A DNA stretch of 15,316 bases, taken from the NCBI GenBank assembly GCA_949739095.1, contig CATIYX010000197.1:1-15316 (forward strand), given 5' to 3'. Both the position numbers and the translations under genes were made by a program. The notes beneath the pieces are model-generated. The model ran no database searches. It was not told the origin of the DNA and saw nothing but the letters and a program-made list of their open reading frames with translations. Origin of the DNA: an uncultured Clostridia bacterium. GTDB lineage: Bacteria > Bacillota > Clostridia > RUG12999. The number at the start of each line of letters is the position of its first letter. Position 1 is the stretch's first letter. Shown here piece by piece: positions 1 through 8,383 of the stretch.

Positions 1-64
1 TATGATGAACTAGAACAAAAACGCATGGGCAGCGGGTTCATGAAAATCTTTTGGAGGTGTAGGC
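1..64. other. murA leader / end of unseen upstream region
   Basis: These 64 bases hold the murA ribosome binding site (GGAGG at 53-57, 7 bases before the ATG). No upstream gene can be assigned. Forward frame 1 is open from the window edge but runs about 120 bases into murA before a stop. Frame 2 closes at a TAG at 11-13. Frame 3 has two stops at 3-8 and closes again at 60-62. An upstream gene may end at 11-13, but only three codons of it would be visible. Confidence 0.4.
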
Positions 65-1318
65 ATGGCAAGATACATAGTAACGGGCGGCAACCCCCTG
101 GAGGGGAGGATTCGTATGCAAGGCGCAAAAAATTCAGTCCTGCCCATTCTTGCAGCAAGTATAATGAATTGCGGAACGGTAACCATTGAGGATTGTCCCA
201 ACATTGCAGATGTGGACATCACAATTCAAATATTGCGTTTTTTGGGGTGCAAAGTGAAACGGGAGGGGAACACGGTCACCATTGATGCCAGTGTTATTTC
301 TAATTGTTACATACCGCAGGAACTGATGAAAAAGATGCGTTCTTCCGTTATTTTCTTAGGAGCGATTCTGGCGCGTTGCGGCAAGGCGAAATGCAGCTAT
401 CCGGGCGGCTGTGAACTGGGCGCGCGCCCTATTAATTTGCATTTGAAGGCTTTCCGACAGATGGGAATTGAGGTGCGGGAAACACACGGATATATCATTT
501 GCAAGCGTAAAAACTTTGTGCCAAACAAAATCCAGTTGGATTTTCCGTCAGTAGGCGCGACAGAAAATATTATGCTGGTGGCAGCACTGTCCCGTGGGAC
601 GACAACTATTGTCAATGCGGCGCGGGAGCCGGAAATCATAGATTTGCAGGATTTTCTGAATCAAATGGGAGCAAGAATCCATGGCGCAGGCAGTAGTATT
701 ATCGTGATTGAAGGCGTGGAAAAATTTCACGATACGGAAAAAACTGTCATGTTTGACCGCATTGTGGCGGCAACCTATTTATATGCACCGATTATCACAA
801 CGGGTGATGTTGTGTTGGACAATGTTGACATCGGACACATGGAAAGTGTTGTTTCCGCAGCAAAAGAGATGGGCGCATCGGTGGATGTGGAAGGCAGAAG
901 CCTGCGTGTTACTATGCGGGAACGACCGCTTTCTATCGACAATATTCAGACTATGCCATACCCAGGCTTTCCAACGGATGCACAGTCGCAGCTTATGGCG
1001 GCGCTGGCATATGCCAAAGGTACCAGCATCATTCAAGAGAAAATTTTTGAAAACAGGTTCCGTGTGGCAGGAGAATTTGTGAAAATGGGTGCCGATATTT
1101 CTGTGAACGAACGCGTGGCAGTGGTGCGCGGCACAAAAATACTCCAGGGGGCGAACGTCACTGCGCCGGATTTGCGCGGTGGTGCGGGTTTGGTACTGGC
1201 AGCCTTGGGGGCACAAGGCGTCTCGGAAATTGAGGAAATCGGACATATGGAACGCGGATATGAAAAGTTGGAGCATAATTTGAGCCTGCTCGGTGCGGAC
1301 ATTAAAAAGGTGGAATAA
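65..1318 (+). CDS. murA: UDP-N-acetylglucosamine 1-carboxyvinyltransferase (MurA)
   Basis: This is the cytoplasmic enzyme of the first committed step of peptidoglycan synthesis. It transfers the enolpyruvyl group of phosphoenolpyruvate to UDP-N-acetylglucosamine and is the fosfomycin target. The 417-residue length is normal for the family. Visible hallmarks are the N-terminal GAKNSVLPIL with Lys22-Asn23 (substrate contacts), the catalytic loop PGGCELGARP with Cys116 (the fosfomycin-reactive cysteine, not the resistant Asp variant), and GFPTDAQ with Asp305 (equivalent to the catalytic Asp). Near the C-terminus, DLRGGAGLVLAAL and HMERGYE are also typical. The start is supported by GGAGG at 53-57. 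Many Firmicutes carry two paralogues (murA and murZ); which one this is cannot be decided from one window. A hairpin terminator follows, so it is probably transcribed separately from gltX. Identification is very secure. Confidence 0.97.
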   Translation: MARYIVTGGNPLEGRIRMQGAKNSVLPILAASIMNCGTVTIEDCPNIADVDITIQILRFLGCKVKREGNTVTIDASVISNCYIPQELMKKMRSSVIFLGAILARCGKAKCSYPGGCELGARPINLHLKAFRQMGIEVRETHGYIICKRKNFVPNKIQLDFPSVGATENIMLVAALSRGTTTIVNAAREPEIIDLQDFLNQMGARIHGAGSSIIVIEGVEKFHDTEKTVMFDRIVAATYLYAPIITTGDVVLDNVDIGHMESVVSAAKEMGASVDVEGRSLRVTMRERPLSIDNIQTMPYPGFPTDAQSQLMAALAYAKGTSIIQEKIFENRFRVAGEFVKMGADISVNERVAVVRGTKILQGANVTAPDLRGGAGLVLAALGAQGVSEIEEIGHMERGYEKLEHNLSLLGADIKKVE

Positions 1319-1366
1319 AGAAGAAAAAAGAATAGGAAACAGGAAAATCTAACAAAATGATTGCAT

Positions 1367-1420
1367 GAAAACTCTCGAAAAGGGCTTCCCCAAGCTCCTG
1401 TTTCGGGAGTTTTCTGTTTC
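1367..1420 (+). terminator. murA intrinsic terminator with two competing hairpins
   Basis: The arm 1392-1399 (AAGCTCCT) pairs with 1405-1412 (GGGAGTTT, with G-T pairs) around a GTTTC loop and is followed by a T-rich run, giving a normal intrinsic terminator. A longer alternative also exists: 1367-1380 pairs with 1401-1414 over 14 positions with one wobble, and has an inner helix (1381-1386 with 1393-1399, one bulge). The two folds exclude each other because they share 1401-1412. Placement after the murA stop favours simple termination. Confidence 0.65.
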
Positions 1421-1514
1421 AATAGAAGATTTCTGCGTGGACTGGGGTTTCAATAGTCAACATTTTTTTTGTGAGAAAAATTCGGAATTTCATGCATTTG
1501 CTGCAAAAAAGGTA

Positions 1515-1544
1515 TTGACAGAGGTCGCATAGGGCAGATATAAT
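1515..1544 (+). promoter_or_regulatory. gltX promoter (consensus sigma-A type)
   Basis: A perfect -35 TTGACA at 1515-1520 and a perfect -10 TATAAT at 1539-1544 are separated by 18 bases. The predicted RNA start is near 1551, giving a leader of about 48 bases. That leader has a small hairpin (GGAC 1561-1564 with GTCC 1572-1575) and an AGAGG ribosome binding site at 1584-1588. No T-box features are seen (no long leader, no conserved T-box sequence), so this looks like constitutive expression. Confidence 0.85.
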
Positions 1545-1598
1545 AGAAGAAAGAAGAATGGGACAAAAGCAGTCCTATATGAAAGAGGTTTTGACACA

Positions 1599-3059
1599 AT
1601 GGAAAAGCGAGTAAGAACAAGATTTGCCCCCAGTCCGACGGGATATATGCATATTGGAAATTTGCGCACAGCGCTCTATGCGTATTTGATTGCGAAAAAA
1701 CATGGCGGCGATTTTATCCTACGTATTGAGGATACCGACCAGGAACGTTATGTGGAAGGTGCTGTGGATTTGATTTACCGTACATTGGCGGAAACAGGAT
1801 TAGTCCACGATGAAGGACCAGACCTTGGCGGTGACTATGGTCCTTATATCCAGAGTGAGCGACGCGGCATTTATAAAGAATATGCGGAAAAGTTGGTGGA
1901 ATTGGGCGGCGCATATTATTGTTTCTGTGATAAAGAACGGCTGGACAATTTGCGTGCTGTGCAGGAAGCGTCCAAAATGCCCACCAAATATGATGGCTAT
2001 TGCCGGAACCTATCTAAAGAAGAAATTGAAGAAAAGAAAGCGGCAGGCATCCCCTATGTGATTCGCCAGAAAATGCCGACAACGGGTACGACGTCTTTTG
2101 ACGATGTGATTTTTGGCACTATCAAAGTGGACAACAGTACGTTGGACGACAATGTTTTGCTCAAATCCGACGGGTTGCCGACCTATAACTTTGCCAACGT
2201 CATTGACGACCATCTAATGGGAATTACTCATGTTATTCGCGGCAGCGAATACCTGTCTTCCACGCCGAAATATAATTTACTATATGAATCGTTTGGCTGG
2301 GAGAAACCAATCTATGTGCATTGTCCGCCGGTTATGAAGGATGCACATACGAAACTTTCCAAACGAAATGGTGACGCGTCCTATGAGGACATTATTGCAA
2401 AGGGATATCTGAAAGAAGCGGTTCTTAACTATATTGCACTGCTGGGCTGGAGTCCCGGCGGCGAAAACGAAATTTTTGATATGCAGGGTTTGATTGAAGC
2501 GTTTGACCCATCCGGCATCAGCAAATCGCCAGCAATTTTTGATACGCAGAAACTGAACTGGATGAATGGGGAATATATACGTCGAATGAGTGAAGAGGAT
2601 TTTCATGCGCTGGCACTGCCCTATTATAAACAGGTCATTAGCAGAGATGTGGATTTGATGAAACTGACGCGTCTGCTGCACACACGTGTGGAACTGTTGT
2701 CTGACATTCCGGGACAGGTTGACTTTGTTGATGGCGTGCCGGACTATGAAAGCGACCTCTATACGCATAAAAAGATGAAAACCAATCCGGAAAATTCGCT
2801 GGACAGTCTGAAACAGGTGCTGCCGGTACTGGAAGCAGTCAGCGACTGGACAATGGAAAACGTGCATGATGCAGTGTTTGCTAAGATTCAGGAACTGGGC
2901 GTGAAAAACGGACTGCTGTTGTGGCCGCTGCGTGTGGCACTGAGCGGAAAAGCGTTTACGCCAGGCGGTGGTATTGAACTGTGCGACGTACTGGGTAAAG
3001 AAGAAAGTATCCAGCGTGTGAAAGCTGCCATTGCAAAACTGGAAGCAGAATTGGGATAG
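1599..3059 (+). CDS. gltX: Glutamyl-tRNA synthetase (GltX)
   Basis: This cytoplasmic class I aminoacyl-tRNA synthetase charges tRNA-Glu using ATP. In Firmicutes lacking a glutaminyl-tRNA synthetase the family is usually non-discriminating and also mischarges tRNA-Gln for later amidation; whether that holds here cannot be read from the sequence. The 486-residue length is typical. The HIGH-type signature is FAPSPTGYMHIGN (residues 9-21), and the KMSKS-type signature is KLSKR (252-256) in the form expected for GluRS. A zinc-site-like region, CFC followed by YDGYC about 30 residues later, lies in the middle of the catalytic half. The C-terminal third is the helical anticodon-binding part. It has its own promoter and leader and converges on the macroglobulin gene with a shared terminator. 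Identification is very secure. Confidence 0.97.
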   Translation: MEKRVRTRFAPSPTGYMHIGNLRTALYAYLIAKKHGGDFILRIEDTDQERYVEGAVDLIYRTLAETGLVHDEGPDLGGDYGPYIQSERRGIYKEYAEKLVELGGAYYCFCDKERLDNLRAVQEASKMPTKYDGYCRNLSKEEIEEKKAAGIPYVIRQKMPTTGTTSFDDVIFGTIKVDNSTLDDNVLLKSDGLPTYNFANVIDDHLMGITHVIRGSEYLSSTPKYNLLYESFGWEKPIYVHCPPVMKDAHTKLSKRNGDASYEDIIAKGYLKEAVLNYIALLGWSPGGENEIFDMQGLIEAFDPSGISKSPAIFDTQKLNWMNGEYIRRMSEEDFHALALPYYKQVISRDVDLMKLTRLLHTRVELLSDIPGQVDFVDGVPDYESDLYTHKKMKTNPENSLDSLKQVLPVLEAVSDWTMENVHDAVFAKIQELGVKNGLLLWPLRVALSGKAFTPGGGIELCDVLGKEESIQRVKAAIAKLEAELG

Positions 3060-3113
3060 AGGTTTTTACCACAGGATATTTATAAAAATTGTATATAAAT
3101 TTACTTTGAAGAC

Positions 3114-3141
3114 TGTACAAGGAATGAATATATTCTATAAT
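3114..3141 (+). promoter_or_regulatory. Possible orphan promoter between gltX and the macroglobulin gene
   Basis: A TGTACA (3114-3119) lies 16 bases before a perfect TATAAT (3136-3141). No gene lies downstream on this strand before the terminator hairpin at 3178-3212. If active, it would give an RNA of only about 65 bases starting near 3148. A perfect 10-base palindrome (GAATATATTC, 3126-3135) sits in the spacer. The -35 match is poor and the region is AT-rich, so this could be chance. Confidence 0.25.
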
Positions 3142-3177
3142 GATAGGTCACTTCACTTATATTTCGGCTTAAGAAAG

Positions 3178-3212
3178 AATCCCCTCCTATAATAACATAG
3201 GAGGGGATTTTT
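3178..3212 (+). terminator. Terminator between convergent gltX and macroglobulin gene
   Basis: A perfect 13-bp stem is formed by 3178-3190 and 3197-3209 (core CCCCTCC/GGAGGGG) with a six-base loop. It is followed by TTTTT at 3208-3212 on the plus strand. On the minus strand the stem is followed by ATTCTTTCTT, a weaker but plausible tail, so it may end both transcripts. No other terminator is seen after the macroglobulin stop at 3278. Confidence 0.9.
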
Positions 3213-3277
3213 ATGCGATATGACATTTTAAACTTAAATCGTTTTATTCCGTTGGTAAAGGAGCCTTTTTTAAGATT

Positions 3278-6200
3278 TTATTCCGGCAGTATGGTAATTT
3301 GCTGTTCTGTACCCAGCCGCATGATGCCATCTGCGGCGGTACTTTGCACCAGTGTGCCGGCAGCGGTATAGGTACCAGTACTTTGCACACGAGCCAGATA
3401 GGTATAGCTGTCGAACGATTGGAAGATGCTGCTATAAAACTGCACTTTTTGTCCAGCAATCCGTCCATAGCAAATACGGTTGGAATTAAAGGGCTGCTGC
3501 GGCAGGGAAGAAGTGTTGCTGAGAAATTTCAGACCGGATGGCAGCAGGTCTGTCACTTCATAAGACCCGTTCACCGCTTTTTCTCCATATTGTACCGTCA
3601 CAACAACTTGAATGATGTCGTTTGCATGGAACACCGTTGTTTCCTTGTCCGTTCCATATAGGAAGAACTTGCGCTGGATAGTGATGTCCTCGCTTTGCGG
3701 GAATTCGTTTTCCATTGGCGCAGTGAAACGGGAAAGACATTCCATGTCGCCTGTTACAGAAAGAATTTCCAGTGCGTCCATGCTTCCGGAAGCAAGTTCA
3801 ATACTGTGGCATGCACCGTTTTTTAAGGTTTTGGTATATTCTGCGCCCCAAAGCCGATAGGTAATGACGCCAGATTCAGCAGAGTAACGTTCGATTTCGC
3901 TGCTGACATACATCAGCTTTTCAATATTGACCAAATAGTCCTTAGAATAGTTATGTAGTGCATATTGGTAAAAGCCTTCCCGCTGCGGTGCGCCAAGCTG
4001 TGACGCCAAACATGCTGCCAGAGCAGTGGTTTCCAAAATATCTGTCTGGTCACGTCCTGTATTCACGCGGCAATAAGGAGTAAACTCCTCTGTCAGCGGC
4101 AGAATAACACGGTCATATAGTGCTTGCGCCTGTGTCTGTCCTCCGATTTGCAGATATGCCAGCGCACAATAAACAGCGTCTAGTGGCGGCAGGTTTTCTA
4201 TTGCCGAGAGTTGGTCCAAATAGAGCAGAACCGGCTCCTGATACACTGAAAGACCATAGAGCGCTTTGGCATTTAACGCGGCGTTTTCTGTTTTAATGCC
4301 GGACTGTGCGTATAGATAGTCAAGCATTCTTGTTTTGTCAATATCATCTTTCACCAGCGACAACAATTTTGCTGTGTAGTCCAAGTCACAACTGCTGTAG
4401 GGGAAAAGACTCAAACCGCCGCCATTTGCTGTTTGATATTCTGAAGCTTTGAACTCCGGCTGATTTTTCATATAACGTTCTGCGCTCGTTTTCATGCTAT
4501 CGTCGCCATAGGTTTGAATGAGCTGATAGGCAACCTGCGCGGAGAGCCGCTGTTCTAAACGGTCACCGGCACGTTGATACAGCAGATAATAGATATCGCT
4601 GAGCAGTGCGCCGCGGCTGCGGTCGGTGAAAATGAGGTGCGTGTTGCCCTTTTCGCCATGCGCAAACGTCATGCCGGCAGTGAGTGGGGCGCGTACCGTT
4701 TTCTCAGATTCATAATAGGTGTTGACGACATGCAGCGGATGTTCCAGAGAATCGCTGTTGCCGCGCGGCGTGGACGCTTGAATCACAAGCGTATCGTCAC
4801 CTGCTGCGAGCGTCCAAAGAGGCAGATAGAGACGTTTATAGGCAGCAGCTGTCCCCGAAGCACGCTGCTGTGGGTCGTTTTTGCTCCAAACAGTATAAGT
4901 CACGGATTCATTTTCCTGCAAACCTTCTCCATAAGCGCTTAAACCTACCTGCGGCGTGTCGCCGGTCAAAAAGGTGCTGCCAAGAGAACAATTGATAAAG
5001 AAGGGCAGAGACACGCGCACGGGCAGCGTCACCGTTGCAGCATACCGGTCCGATGTAATAGCGGACGCGGTGAGTCGCCATGTGGTGATGTTGTCAGGCA
5101 ATTGGATGGTACAAGTGCCATTGCCGTTTTCATCCAACCAGATTTGATGGAATGCAGCGGTGTCTTTGAAATCACTGCGTACTTGTTCTGATGGCTGCAT
5201 AGTGTCAGCAGAGGCACCGCCACCACTGCCACCGCCCGGTGCGGGTGTAGCAGAGGGGACAGTATTTTCGCTCTCTTCTTTCGGTTCGTCGGAACCGACG
5301 GTAGAATAGTAGTGGGTATAATGTTCACCGTAAAGACCGGAGGGGATATAAAAGTTGTAGAGACTGCTTAGAATATTAGTTTCCTGATCCTGCAATGCAA
5401 ACAGTGCTTCATCCACTAGACTGAGGTTCACTGCCGCATTTGTGGCAGGTGTGCCATCCGAACATTTTGCGTGAACGGTTAAAGTGCAGCTATCGCCGGG
5501 ACGATAGAATTCTTGATTTGCCTGCACGGTCAAATCAAGTTTGCGCGTGGAAAAATCAAAGGTCAAACGGTTCTCATAGACACTGTGATAGGTCGTACCG
5601 TCAAACCAGACGCCTTTGACATAGGTACACGGAATGTCCTGCGCTGCAAAGGTGTAGGTAAAGGCACTGTTGCTCTGCACCTGATAATCACGGATACCGT
5701 TTTGCGCTGTCATAAACAGGAAACTTCCTTTTTTCACAGGCTCCTGATTATTTTTCAGCAGGAAGTCAATTTCATCGCCGACTTGGAAATTTTCACGATC
5801 GTCCTGCTGTTCCAAATGGTAGAAATCTCTGTTCGGTTGACGGTACCAAGGAATCGGCGTTTCCTTGGTGCGCAGATAGATATTTTGCGTGAGCTGTTTT
5901 CCTGTGCCGTCCTTTATGGTGAGGTCAGCGGAATACCATCTGTCTTTTTTGGGAGAAAGCGAATAGGGATACGTGATTTTACCGGCTGCATCCGTTTGCT
6001 TTTGGAAGGTTTTGATTACTTTTTGCCGATGGATATAGCGGTAGGTTTTACGGCTGACTTTGTTATAGTAGTCGTAATAGGTTCCGTTTTCCACCTGTTC
6101 ATAGTAGTTTTCATAGATGGTTCCCTGCACGGTTTTTCCGGCAACGGCTTCGCCCAAATAGTCATAATAGCCCTCCGCGGTTCCATCATTCAGACGAGTG

Positions 6201-8230
6201 AGGTCAATAAGATTCACTTGTGCTTCAATGCGCGTTTTCTCCGTATCATAAGGACATTCAGCAGAAAGAGCCATATCATTTAAAAATGTTTGCGTGGAGA
6301 GGGATTTGGTGATTTCGCTACCTTCGGGCAGCAACGCTCTAACGCCGAGCTGTACAGAACCGTTTCTATCGCTTTCCGGCGTTTCGGGTACGGTATAGTC
6401 CAGAGAAGCGGTGCCTTGTTCATTTACTGCAAGCACATTTGTGTCATTCGTTCCGTTTGGATAGGTATATAAATTATAGTTTAGCGACAGATTGGACACG
6501 GGCGTTCCATCAAAAAAGGCGGTCTGCATAGTATAGTGAATGGTTTCGCCGGTAAAGACGGCTTTTTTATCCGCCTCCAGCGTGAGTTGATAATCAGGTT
6601 TAATATATTCCGCAACGCGAAGATATTCGCTGCAAACCGTCTTTCCCTGTGCTTCAACCGTCAGTACATAGGTGCCCGGGTCCAGATAGGGCAAGTCCAT
6701 TTGCCCTGCAAATGTATTGTTTTGCACTTTGACAGTCTGTTGCAAAATGGGCTGCCGGCTGGCATACCAATAGTATCGCGCTGTGCTAAGACGTATTTTA
6801 ACAGTTTCGAGGTCAGTGGAACTATCGGAAAATCCTGCTGCATACCCCCAAAATGTTACGTTGTCTTTGGGCTGATATAAGGGACGGTCTAGTTCCAGAT
6901 ACGACCAGAACATGTCGTTGGGTTTACCTGAAACATATCCCTGCATAGCAGAAATTTTTCCATCCGCAGTCGTTAAAATGAAGTCATGGAAGGCTGATTC
7001 ATCTGGTTGCGGGCTAAGAATGGCAACACCTTGTTTGTCTGTGATATAGGTTTGTCCGGTTGTGTTATTCAGCACTGTCGCCTGCGCCAGCGGCTTTTTG
7101 GTTCGGTTGTCGTTCAGCCAAAGCAGAGCGCCGCTGCTGCTGCATTGATAGTATCCGGCGGTGTTGGTAATCTGTATTAACATTTGTGTGAATGTATCGG
7201 CAGCTTTTGTCTGCACTAGATAAAAGCCCTCTGGCAATTCCTTTGGAAAAGCGAGAGCATACATAGTATAATAGGAATCCGAATTGAGGGATGCATTTTG
7301 CTGAAAAGAAACTACGTTAGAATAAGAGCCTGTGTCAATAAGTTTATCATTTCGATTAAATGTCGACCAAGAGCAGTCACTATCAATTTGCGTCCAAAGA
7401 GAGAGATATTCCTTTGCTGACCCAATTTGATAAACATCTGTTTGTAAGGGAATAGAACGGGGCTGCTTGTCTGTACGTAGCCGCATAGAGAGTTTAGGAG
7501 CTTCTTGTGGTGTAAATTCCGTTTGAGAGGCGGCAAAGTGAATAGTAGTTTTTGGTGTTGGCGTTTCTGTGACAGTTGCATCCAAACTTTCCGTTTCAAA
7601 ACGGAAGATAGTATCCTGTCCTAATATGTAGTCTGTATCTTTTAGCTTCAAGCCACCCTTTAGCGTTACGGTATAGACGGTTTTTTCCGCTAATGGTTCT
7701 TCCGGCACGAAAACAGCCGTTCTTTTGTGACGCTCAAAAGTCCCTTTCACCTGAGGCTCTATTTGAAAATAGGTCGATATGTCCTCATAATCTTCATAGT
7801 TGAAGGTGATTTCAATGCCGCTGCGCAGCGGAACGCCGCTTGTTTGGTCGCCGGGGAACATATTCGTGACAGCGAAAGTAAACATGGTTTGAAACACCCA
7901 GGTGAGGTCTGCATCTGCTGGTTGTGTCAGGCGAAAGGTATATAACCGTCCACTTTCCAGCGGCTGAGCCGGTTGTATTAAAAATGTATTAGCGCCCTTT
8001 TGTGTGATAAGCGGTGCCGTCTCGCCGTCAATGGACAGGCGGTTTTTGATGTCCGCTATATCTGCAGATGTCTCTGTGGTCAAGAGAAATGCGCTGTCCG
8101 GTGTAACGCCGCTGTCTAATTCCTGCATGGGCGTGAGCGTATAGCCGCTTTTTTCCATATCAGCGGCAAGACTGCCCAGCGGCGCTACCAAAGTGAAAAT
8201 AAGTAACGCGAAAGCAAGCCATTTTTTCAT
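3278..8230 (-). CDS. Secreted bacterial alpha-2-macroglobulin-like protein, thioester motif lost
   Basis: Very large exported protein of 1650 residues. Bacterial alpha-2-macroglobulins are thought to trap or inhibit foreign proteases; the role here is inferred from family. Residues 1-22 are a signal peptide (Lys-Lys, hydrophobic core, GSLA cleavage region) with no lipobox cysteine and no C-terminal anchor, so it appears secreted. Domains in order: an Ig-like segment (about 90-190, MFPGDQTSGVPLRSG), macroglobulin-type beta domains with DRPLYQP (448-454) and FYRPGD (908-913), VNLSLVDEALFAL, a Gly/Pro-rich loop near residue 1000 in the place of the bait region, VRSDFKDTAAF (from 1017) with LPDNITTWRLTA, an alpha/alpha toroid domain (about 1215-1480), and a C-terminal receptor-binding-like beta domain (VTDLLPSGLKF). 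The thioester CLEQ is RLEQ here, with Arg1224. In this it resembles E. coli YfaS, which also lacks the thioester. The ATG at 8230 is preferred over the one nine codons upstream because it has an AGGAGG site at the right distance and starts directly with the signal peptide. Confidence 0.88.
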   Translation of the reverse strand: MKKWLAFALLIFTLVAPLGSLAADMEKSGYTLTPMQELDSGVTPDSAFLLTTETSADIADIKNRLSIDGETAPLITQKGANTFLIQPAQPLESGRLYTFRLTQPADADLTWVFQTMFTFAVTNMFPGDQTSGVPLRSGIEITFNYEDYEDISTYFQIEPQVKGTFERHKRTAVFVPEEPLAEKTVYTVTLKGGLKLKDTDYILGQDTIFRFETESLDATVTETPTPKTTIHFAASQTEFTPQEAPKLSMRLRTDKQPRSIPLQTDVYQIGSAKEYLSLWTQIDSDCSWSTFNRNDKLIDTGSYSNVVSFQQNASLNSDSYYTMYALAFPKELPEGFYLVQTKAADTFTQMLIQITNTAGYYQCSSSGALLWLNDNRTKKPLAQATVLNNTTGQTYITDKQGVAILSPQPDESAFHDFILTTADGKISAMQGYVSGKPNDMFWSYLELDRPLYQPKDNVTFWGYAAGFSDSSTDLETVKIRLSTARYYWYASRQPILQQTVKVQNNTFAGQMDLPYLDPGTYVLTVEAQGKTVCSEYLRVAEYIKPDYQLTLEADKKAVFTGETIHYTMQTAFFDGTPVSNLSLNYNLYTYPNGTNDTNVLAVNEQGTASLDYTVPETPESDRNGSVQLGVRALLPEGSEITKSLSTQTFLNDMALSAECPYDTEKTRIEAQVNLIDLTRLNDGTAEGYYDYLGEAVAGKTVQGTIYENYYEQVENGTYYDYYNKVSRKTYRYIHRQKVIKTFQKQTDAAGKITYPYSLSPKKDRWYSADLTIKDGTGKQLTQNIYLRTKETPIPWYRQPNRDFYHLEQQDDRENFQVGDEIDFLLKNNQEPVKKGSFLFMTAQNGIRDYQVQSNSAFTYTFAAQDIPCTYVKGVWFDGTTYHSVYENRLTFDFSTRKLDLTVQANQEFYRPGDSCTLTVHAKCSDGTPATNAAVNLSLVDEALFALQDQETNILSSLYNFYIPSGLYGEHYTHYYSTVGSDEPKEESENTVPSATPAPGGGSGGGASADTMQPSEQVRSDFKDTAAFHQIWLDENGNGTCTIQLPDNITTWRLTASAITSDRYAATVTLPVRVSLPFFINCSLGSTFLTGDTPQVGLSAYGEGLQENESVTYTVWSKNDPQQRASGTAAAYKRLYLPLWTLAAGDDTLVIQASTPRGNSDSLEHPLHVVNTYYESEKTVRAPLTAGMTFAHGEKGNTHLIFTDRSRGALLSDIYYLLYQRAGDRLEQRLSAQVAYQLIQTYGDDSMKTSAERYMKNQPEFKASEYQTANGGGLSLFPYSSCDLDYTAKLLSLVKDDIDKTRMLDYLYAQSGIKTENAALNAKALYGLSVYQEPVLLYLDQLSAIENLPPLDAVYCALAYLQIGGQTQAQALYDRVILPLTEEFTPYCRVNTGRDQTDILETTALAACLASQLGAPQREGFYQYALHNYSKDYLVNIEKLMYVSSEIERYSAESGVITYRLWGAEYTKTLKNGACHSIELASGSMDALEILSVTGDMECLSRFTAPMENEFPQSEDITIQRKFFLYGTDKETTVFHANDIIQVVVTVQYGEKAVNGSYEVTDLLPSGLKFLSNTSSLPQQPFNSNRICYGRIAGQKVQFYSSIFQSFDSYTYLARVQSTGTYTAAGTLVQSTAADGIMRLGTEQQITILPE

Positions 8231-8236
8231 CAATAT

Positions 8237-8245
8237 CTCCTCCTC
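8237..8245 (-). promoter_or_regulatory. Ribosome binding site that sets the macroglobulin start
   Basis: Read on the minus strand this is GAGGAGGAG, with AGGAGG ending 8 bases before the ATG at 8230-8228. The alternative in-frame ATG at 8257 has no such site and would put nine charged residues before the signal peptide. I see no convincing minus-strand promoter further upstream. Confidence 0.85.
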
Positions 8246-8263
8246 GGATGTATGCATAAAAAT

Positions 8264-8378
8264 ACCTGTTTTTTAGACGGAACAGAGGAGAGGGAAGTTC
8301 CAAAATTTGTGGAGAATTGCAGAAAGCGGAAAGCATATTTTTGATTGCTTTGTAAATAATCTGTGAATAAAAACAGGT
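8264..8378. repeat. Inverted repeat ACCTGTTTTT...AAAAACAGGT in the divergent control region
   Basis: Two perfect 10-base arms at 8264-8273 and 8369-8378 face each other across 95 bases. The right arm ends five bases before the ftsH -35 box. The left arm lies 34 bases before the macroglobulin ATG. Each divergent gene therefore has the same motif, AAAAACAGGT, reading toward it. It could be a shared regulator site or chance in AT-rich DNA. Confidence 0.35.
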
Positions 8379-8383
8379 TTTCA

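Noticed and set aside
779..1276. 165-codon minus-strand open frame inside murA
   Set aside because: It lies wholly within a secure murA gene, and its His/Cys/Phe-rich product looks like no protein family. It is a shadow frame.
1421..1598. T-box leader controlling gltX
   Set aside because: The promoter lies only about 50 bases before the start codon, leaving no room for a T-box, and no T-box consensus or antiterminator is visible.
2280..2867. 195-codon minus-strand open frame inside gltX
   Set aside because: It is antisense to the secure gltX gene, rich in His, Phe and Asn, with no recognisable domain.
5513..6283. 256-codon plus-strand open frame inside the macroglobulin gene
   Set aside because: It is antisense to a continuous, recognisable protein. 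Its product is a hydrophobic, low-information sequence with no known motif, as expected from the complement of Tyr/Asp-rich codons, and no convincing ribosome binding site was noted.
8231..8257. Longer start of the macroglobulin protein at 8257
   Set aside because: It adds nine polar residues before a textbook signal peptide and lacks a ribosome binding site, while 8230 has a strong one.
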